Shown here piece after piece: positions 15,379-18,660 of a stretch of 18,660 nucleotides of DNA (position 1 is the stretch's first letter; every line of letters starts with the position of its first letter). The notes under the pieces were generated by a model. That model searched no databases and had not been told where the DNA came from. It saw only the letters and a program-made list of their open reading frames with translations. A program made the position numbers and the translations under genes. The DNA comes from Nitrososphaerales archaeon TH526 (GTDB taxonomy: Archaea; Thermoproteota; Nitrososphaeria; Nitrososphaerales; Nitrososphaeraceae): positions 1-18,660 of the forward strand of contig JAATVR010000093.1 in the NCBI GenBank assembly GCA_014523665.1. The letters run 5' to 3'.

Positions 15379-15507
15379 AAATAAGATCATAGGATTAATA
15401 GAACAAACCATTATCGAATCAATTAATTCTGAAGTTAATACTTCACTAACCCAAACCATGATCACTACAGAACAATTTACTTTCTAGAATTACAAATAAG
15501 CATTAAA

Positions 15508-15542
15508 AGTAAACAACACTGCCTCTGATTCTTATATAGGAA
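15508..15542 (+). promoter_or_regulatory. promoter of the cbiE-thyX-like pair (copy B)
   Basis: TATA box TTATATAG at 15532-15539 predicts a start near 15561, about 10 bases before the TTG start of cbiE. The 35-base block is repeated at 13461-13495 (30/35 identical); conserved bases outside the TATA box (AGTAAACA, TGCCTC) suggest an additional regulator site. Confidence 0.6.
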
Positions 15543-15571
15543 TAAACTATAGGGATTGTTAGAAGAATATA

Positions 15572-16336
15572 TTGCAGAAAAATTTGTTAATTGTCGGGGT
15601 TGGACCTGGTTCCCCACAATATTTGACTTGTATTGCTATGGATGCCATCAAGAAATCAAGGTATGTAGTCGGATACAAGTTCACATTGGACACTGTAGAG
15701 AGTGTAATCGACAAGACTAGACAAGAGGTTTATCATGTAACAATGCAGAATCAAGAATCGACATATCAATATGTCTACAATAAAATGAAGGAAGGAGAAT
15801 ACTGTACGGTACCTTTTACAGGAGATGCCAACTTTTCTGAATCAGAAGTTGTTGATCGATTACTAGAGATTTTTGGAGATAAGAATGTGGAGATTATTCC
15901 TGGAATAAGCTCTATCCAAATCGCTTCTTCTAAATCAATGATACCATTAGATAAATCATTAGTACTTTCATTTCACATTTCAGGTGACATAGAAAAAAAG
16001 AAGAAGGAATTAATCAATGCAATAATGGATAAGAAAAACGTGATTCTGCTTCCTCGCCCTTGGCCTGATGATCCTTCAAGAAATTTCATGCAATCAGAAA
16101 TTGCCAAATATCTTAAACTCAATGGAATTGATACTTCCATTCTCAAAGTATGGGTCTTTGAATATCTCACTCAATACGATAAAGAAACTATCTTCAGGGG
16201 AAAAGCTATCGACCTGGAAGAAATGAGCTTCAATCCCTTATCGGTAATGGTAATAGATCAAAATGAGAGACATTCGTACAGAGACTTTGATTCACCAGAA
16301 AACAAGTCCCCAGAAATAGTCCTTGATAATAATTGA
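15572..16336 (+). CDS. cbiE: cobalt-precorrin-7 (C5)-methyltransferase, CbiE
   Basis: 254 residues, a tetrapyrrole methylase that transfers a methyl group from S-adenosylmethionine to C5 of the corrin ring during cobalamin (B12) synthesis; cytoplasmic. Visible signature: the N-terminal GVGPGSPQYLT (9-19), SAM-site VPFTGD (80-85) and IIPGISSIQIASS (108-120), in the order and spacing of CbiE and the N-terminal half of CobL. The C-terminal part (about 145-230) completes the second methylase subdomain, with a variable tail. No CbiT domain is fused, so the C15 methyltransferase/decarboxylase must be encoded elsewhere. The start is TTG: the next ATG (residue 23) would cut off the GVGPGSP motif. It is the first gene of a pair, 6 bp ahead of the ThyX-like gene, with a clear TATA box upstream. 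Other precorrin methylases are less likely because the motifs fit CbiE. Confidence 0.85.
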   Translation: MQKNLLIVGVGPGSPQYLTCIAMDAIKKSRYVVGYKFTLDTVESVIDKTRQEVYHVTMQNQESTYQYVYNKMKEGEYCTVPFTGDANFSESEVVDRLLEIFGDKNVEIIPGISSIQIASSKSMIPLDKSLVLSFHISGDIEKKKKELINAIMDKKNVILLPRPWPDDPSRNFMQSEIAKYLKLNGIDTSILKVWVFEYLTQYDKETIFRGKAIDLEEMSFNPLSVMVIDQNERHSYRDFDSPENKSPEIVLDNN

Positions 16337-16342
16337 AAAAAA

Positions 16343-18001
16343 TTGACTGATCATAGTAAAAATGAAAACTCATTCTATGATATCTTCATAGAGGAAGAAA
16401 GAGCTGTACTCAAATCACACTTTTCAAACATTGACAAAAACATTTTTGCTATTATTACACCTAAACAGGTTGATAGAGGAGCACTAATGTCTAGATACTC
16501 TAGAACAGATAAGACTATGAGACGAGTATTTTTGGACGAATTCATTCATAACCCTAATCGAGGCAAGGAATTTTATGATAGAGTATTATTAGATTATGGA
16601 GATGATTCAGTTGCTGAATTAGGCGAAGCTCAAATTGCGATAGAGTGGATTTCAAATATTGCGGCCAAGAGACTTGAGGACCGAAGGATTGGGTTATCAT
16701 ATCTAGAGAAATCATCTCGATACGTAGCATTGGATCAAAAAATTAGGGGTAAGTACAAATATTATCGTGAAGAGCTTATTATGTCTTCCAAATTCTCGGA
16801 CAAATATATTCAAGCATGTGATCATGCGTTTGTTCTATATTCTAAGAATATCAGTTCAATGCAGAAATATCTTGAAGAGATAGAACCTATTGAAAAATTC
16901 TACTTCTTTGATTCCAGTACAAAACAGGATGTATCGTACAGCAATCTCAAAGAATCTAAAGATATAGAGTCAGCCAATAGAATCTACCGATTAACAATTA
17001 AGGCCAAGTCTTTGGACATATTGCGAGGCATTTTGCCAGCGTCAACACTCACTAATATGGGTATGACTGGCAATGGCAGGGCATTTGAATACCTATTATC
17101 TAGGATGTTCGCATCAGGCTTAAGCGAATTAAGGAATTTAGCAGGTGACCTACATGATGAACTTGACAAGATCATTCCTTCATTCGTAAAGCGTGCAAAT
17201 GATGAAAAATATGGCAAAGCGTTACAAGAATACTTCATAAATACGAGAAATGCTATAATCAATCTCTCTGAATCCCATTTAAAGAATATCCAAGTAAATA
17301 GGAATCCTCAGACCATTAATTTACTCGAATTTCCAGATAATTTTGAAGCTGAAGTTAAAGTAGCAGCGGCTATATTATACGAATTTGCTAAAGGGCAGTC
17401 ATTGGAGAACATCATCAAATATGTACGATCTCTCAAGGATAACGAGCGCATCAATATAATACAAATGTATACAAAATTTCGGTCCAACAGAAGGCATAGA
17501 CCAGGCAGAGCATTCGAAATGGTTGATTACACATTTGAGCTGCTCACTAATTTTGGTATGTTTCGTGATTTGCATAGGCATAGACTTCTTACAATCGAAA
17601 GACAATTGCTTTCTACCAAACACGGTTATGATATCCCACAGGAGATTGTAGATCTAGGGATTTCTAACGAATTTAAAGATTGTATGTATGAATGTAACGA
17701 AGTTTATGAGATACTGTCTAATCGGATGCCAGAACAAGCGCAATACGTGGTAAATTTTGCATTTAGATACCCATATTTTCTGAAAGTCAATCTACGTGAA
17801 GCATGCCACATGATCGAACTTAGAACCTTGCCCCAAGGACACTCAGACTATCGAAGCGTATGCCAACGACTCTTTAAATATATAGAAGAAAAAAATCCTA
17901 TTCTTGCGAAAGGAATAAAGTTTGTGGATCTCAATACTTATGGGTTGGAGCGGTTTACCACGGAGAAGAAAACAGAGAAAAGGAAACAAGAGAAAACCTA
18001 A
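16343..18001 (+). CDS. tandem-domain ThyX-like (flavin-dependent thymidylate synthase family) protein
   Basis: 552 residues, about twice a normal ThyX, with two ThyX-like domains. Domain 1 (about 35-275) aligns with the ThyX core: [19 protein letters not shown] (86-104), then [14 protein letters not shown] (114-127) in place of RHRxxSxxExSxRY, and [11 protein letters not shown] (257-267). Domain 2 (about 330-530) has RHRPGRAFE (384-392), [14 protein letters not shown] (412-425) and a closing [20 protein letters not shown] (474-493). Domain 1 keeps the Ser/Glu/Ser/Arg-Tyr half of the signature but has lost RHR; domain 2 keeps RHR but has Thr for Ser and Ser-Thr for Arg-Tyr. Classical ThyX makes dTMP from dUMP with FAD; whether this double form does so is uncertain. 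TTG start at 16343; the first ATG (residue 49) is too late. Co-transcribed with cbiE (6-bp gap). A charged Lys/Glu tail ends the protein. Confidence 0.75.
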   Translation: MTDHSKNENSFYDIFIEEERAVLKSHFSNIDKNIFAIITPKQVDRGALMSRYSRTDKTMRRVFLDEFIHNPNRGKEFYDRVLLDYGDDSVAELGEAQIAIEWISNIAAKRLEDRRIGLSYLEKSSRYVALDQKIRGKYKYYREELIMSSKFSDKYIQACDHAFVLYSKNISSMQKYLEEIEPIEKFYFFDSSTKQDVSYSNLKESKDIESANRIYRLTIKAKSLDILRGILPASTLTNMGMTGNGRAFEYLLSRMFASGLSELRNLAGDLHDELDKIIPSFVKRANDEKYGKALQEYFINTRNAIINLSESHLKNIQVNRNPQTINLLEFPDNFEAEVKVAAAILYEFAKGQSLENIIKYVRSLKDNERINIIQMYTKFRSNRRHRPGRAFEMVDYTFELLTNFGMFRDLHRHRLLTIERQLLSTKHGYDIPQEIVDLGISNEFKDCMYECNEVYEILSNRMPEQAQYVVNFAFRYPYFLKVNLREACHMIELRTLPQGHSDYRSVCQRLFKYIEEKNPILAKGIKFVDLNTYGLERFTTEKKTEKRKQEKT

Positions 18002-18020
18002 AAAATGGTTTTTCTTTCTT
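18001..18020 (+). terminator. T-rich tract after the ThyX-like gene
   Basis: AAAAATGG followed by TTTTTCTTTCTT directly after the stop codon. T-rich runs of this kind can end archaeal transcription; the 5-bp A/T stem is weak. Confidence 0.35.
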
Positions 18021-18109
18021 GGCAGTCATTACTAATATCAAGAATATCTCCTTCAAATTAGCAAAGGCTTTAAGAAACATCGTTTTGGAACATTCCTCTA
18101 TATATAATG

Positions 18110-18133
18110 AATAGTGGAATAGTAGAATAGTAG
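18110..18133. repeat. 8-bp tandem repeat
   Basis: AATAGTGG followed by two perfect AATAGTAG copies (18118-18125, 18126-18133), then a decayed continuation. Simple-sequence DNA in the gap after the ThyX-like gene; no function seen. Confidence 0.6.
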
Positions 18134-18253
18134 AATATTGAATATAAGGTAGGATAAGGTAAATCTCCTTATTTCTTTGGCAGGGAATTAGGTCTTGCGA
18201 TACTTTTGTACATAAATAATAGGTAATGCTGAAAAATTATAGAATACTGAGAG

Positions 18254-18382
18254 ATGAGAGATGGTCCTAAATCTACCACGTATCCAGATTTGGATAAACC
18301 TTTGCTTTCTGCTACTCATGAGAAATTTTTCGAAGCCGTTTTATTCCTTTGTGCTATAAATCTATTTTACTTTATGAGATAA
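18254..18382 (+). CDS. possible 42-aa small membrane protein
   Basis: Starts MRDGPKSTTYPDLDKPLLSA, followed by a hydrophobic segment (about 25-41, FFEAVLFLCAINLFYFM), so a short soluble head with one membrane helix. A TATA-like element CATAAATAA (18211-18219) lies at the right distance for transcription to begin near 18241. The stop is followed after 8 bp by a strong hairpin. No homologue comes to mind. Gene, promoter and hairpin together make it more credible than an average short frame. Confidence 0.35.
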   Translation: MRDGPKSTTYPDLDKPLLSATHEKFFEAVLFLCAINLFYFMR

Positions 18383-18389
18383 CTATGGT

Positions 18390-18435
18390 TAGGTATGGCG
18401 ACCAGCTTACTGAGTCTACCTGGTCGTCCTACCTA
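18390..18435 (+). terminator. strong GC-rich hairpin, terminator or small structured RNA
   Basis: 18390-18395 pairs with 18430-18435 (6 bp), one mismatch follows (18396/18429), then 18397-18405 pairs with 18420-18428 (9 bp with one G-U), closing a 14-base loop. The core is GCGACCAG against CTGGTCGT. No T-run follows. The rest of the window (18436-18660) is AT-rich and I see nothing in it. Confidence 0.45.
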
Positions 18436-18660
18436 TTCGTACTTTATTCGTTGTATTGACACTAATTATGTTCAGGAAAATATTTCATGTAATATTTAGC
18501 ATATGCTAGAATGATTCCTTAGGAATTATAGATATGTACGGATCACATTGATTCATTTAGCCTACCTGGTTATTATTCTTCATTTTGTATCTTTATTTTT
18601 ATGAGCTAGTTCAGATTAAAATTGCTTTAGGTAGGATGTTAGTTAATCAATTTATTCCAA

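Overview
The window looks like a chromosomal segment of an AT-rich ammonia-oxidising archaeon (Thaumarchaeota/Nitrososphaeria, most like the Nitrosocosmicus/Nitrososphaera group). This is inferred from several things: archaeal TATA boxes a few tens of bases ahead of start codons with little sign of Shine-Dalgarno sequences; several TTG starts; a stand-alone archaeal winged-helix regulator; a histidine kinase with a sensor region of the type I associate with this group; small exported proteins; an XPD/Rad3-like helicase; and archaeal cobalamin synthesis. I found no rRNA, tRNA, CRISPR array or intact insertion sequence.

Left part (1-4150): a small membrane-anchored protein, a winged-helix regulator and an arginase-family ureohydrolase, all on the minus strand. 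They are followed on the plus strand by an exported glucose/sorbosone-dehydrogenase-type beta-propeller. A 1.28-kb AT-rich gap follows, holding a more GC-rich, coding-like but unrecognised island. Middle part (5433-9699): an XPD/DinG-type helicase with a palindrome between promoter and start, a possible 57-residue protein, then a DUF1326 protein next to a DUF2182 membrane protein. Both are rich in Cys, His or Met and I infer metal handling, perhaps copper.

The minus-strand block 9839-11685 is a sensor histidine kinase broken by a frameshift in its ATPase domain, with a small gene just upstream in the same frame. After a tiny exported Gly/His/Cys-rich protein with a good terminator (12060-12368), the stretch 12.4-13.9 kb has no intact gene. 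It contains several coding-like fragments with stops and frameshifts and is best read as decayed genes.

Right part: an ArsB/NhaD/CitM-type permease (minus) whose TATA box is bracketed by a 16-bp direct repeat. Then comes a plus-strand pair 6 bp apart: cbiE (cobalamin ring methylation) and a tandem-domain ThyX-like protein whose two halves each keep a different part of the ThyX signature. The promoter block of this pair has a 30/35 copy about 2 kb upstream inside the decayed region. The window ends with a possible 42-residue membrane protein, a strong 15-bp hairpin just after its stop, and AT-rich sequence in which I see nothing.
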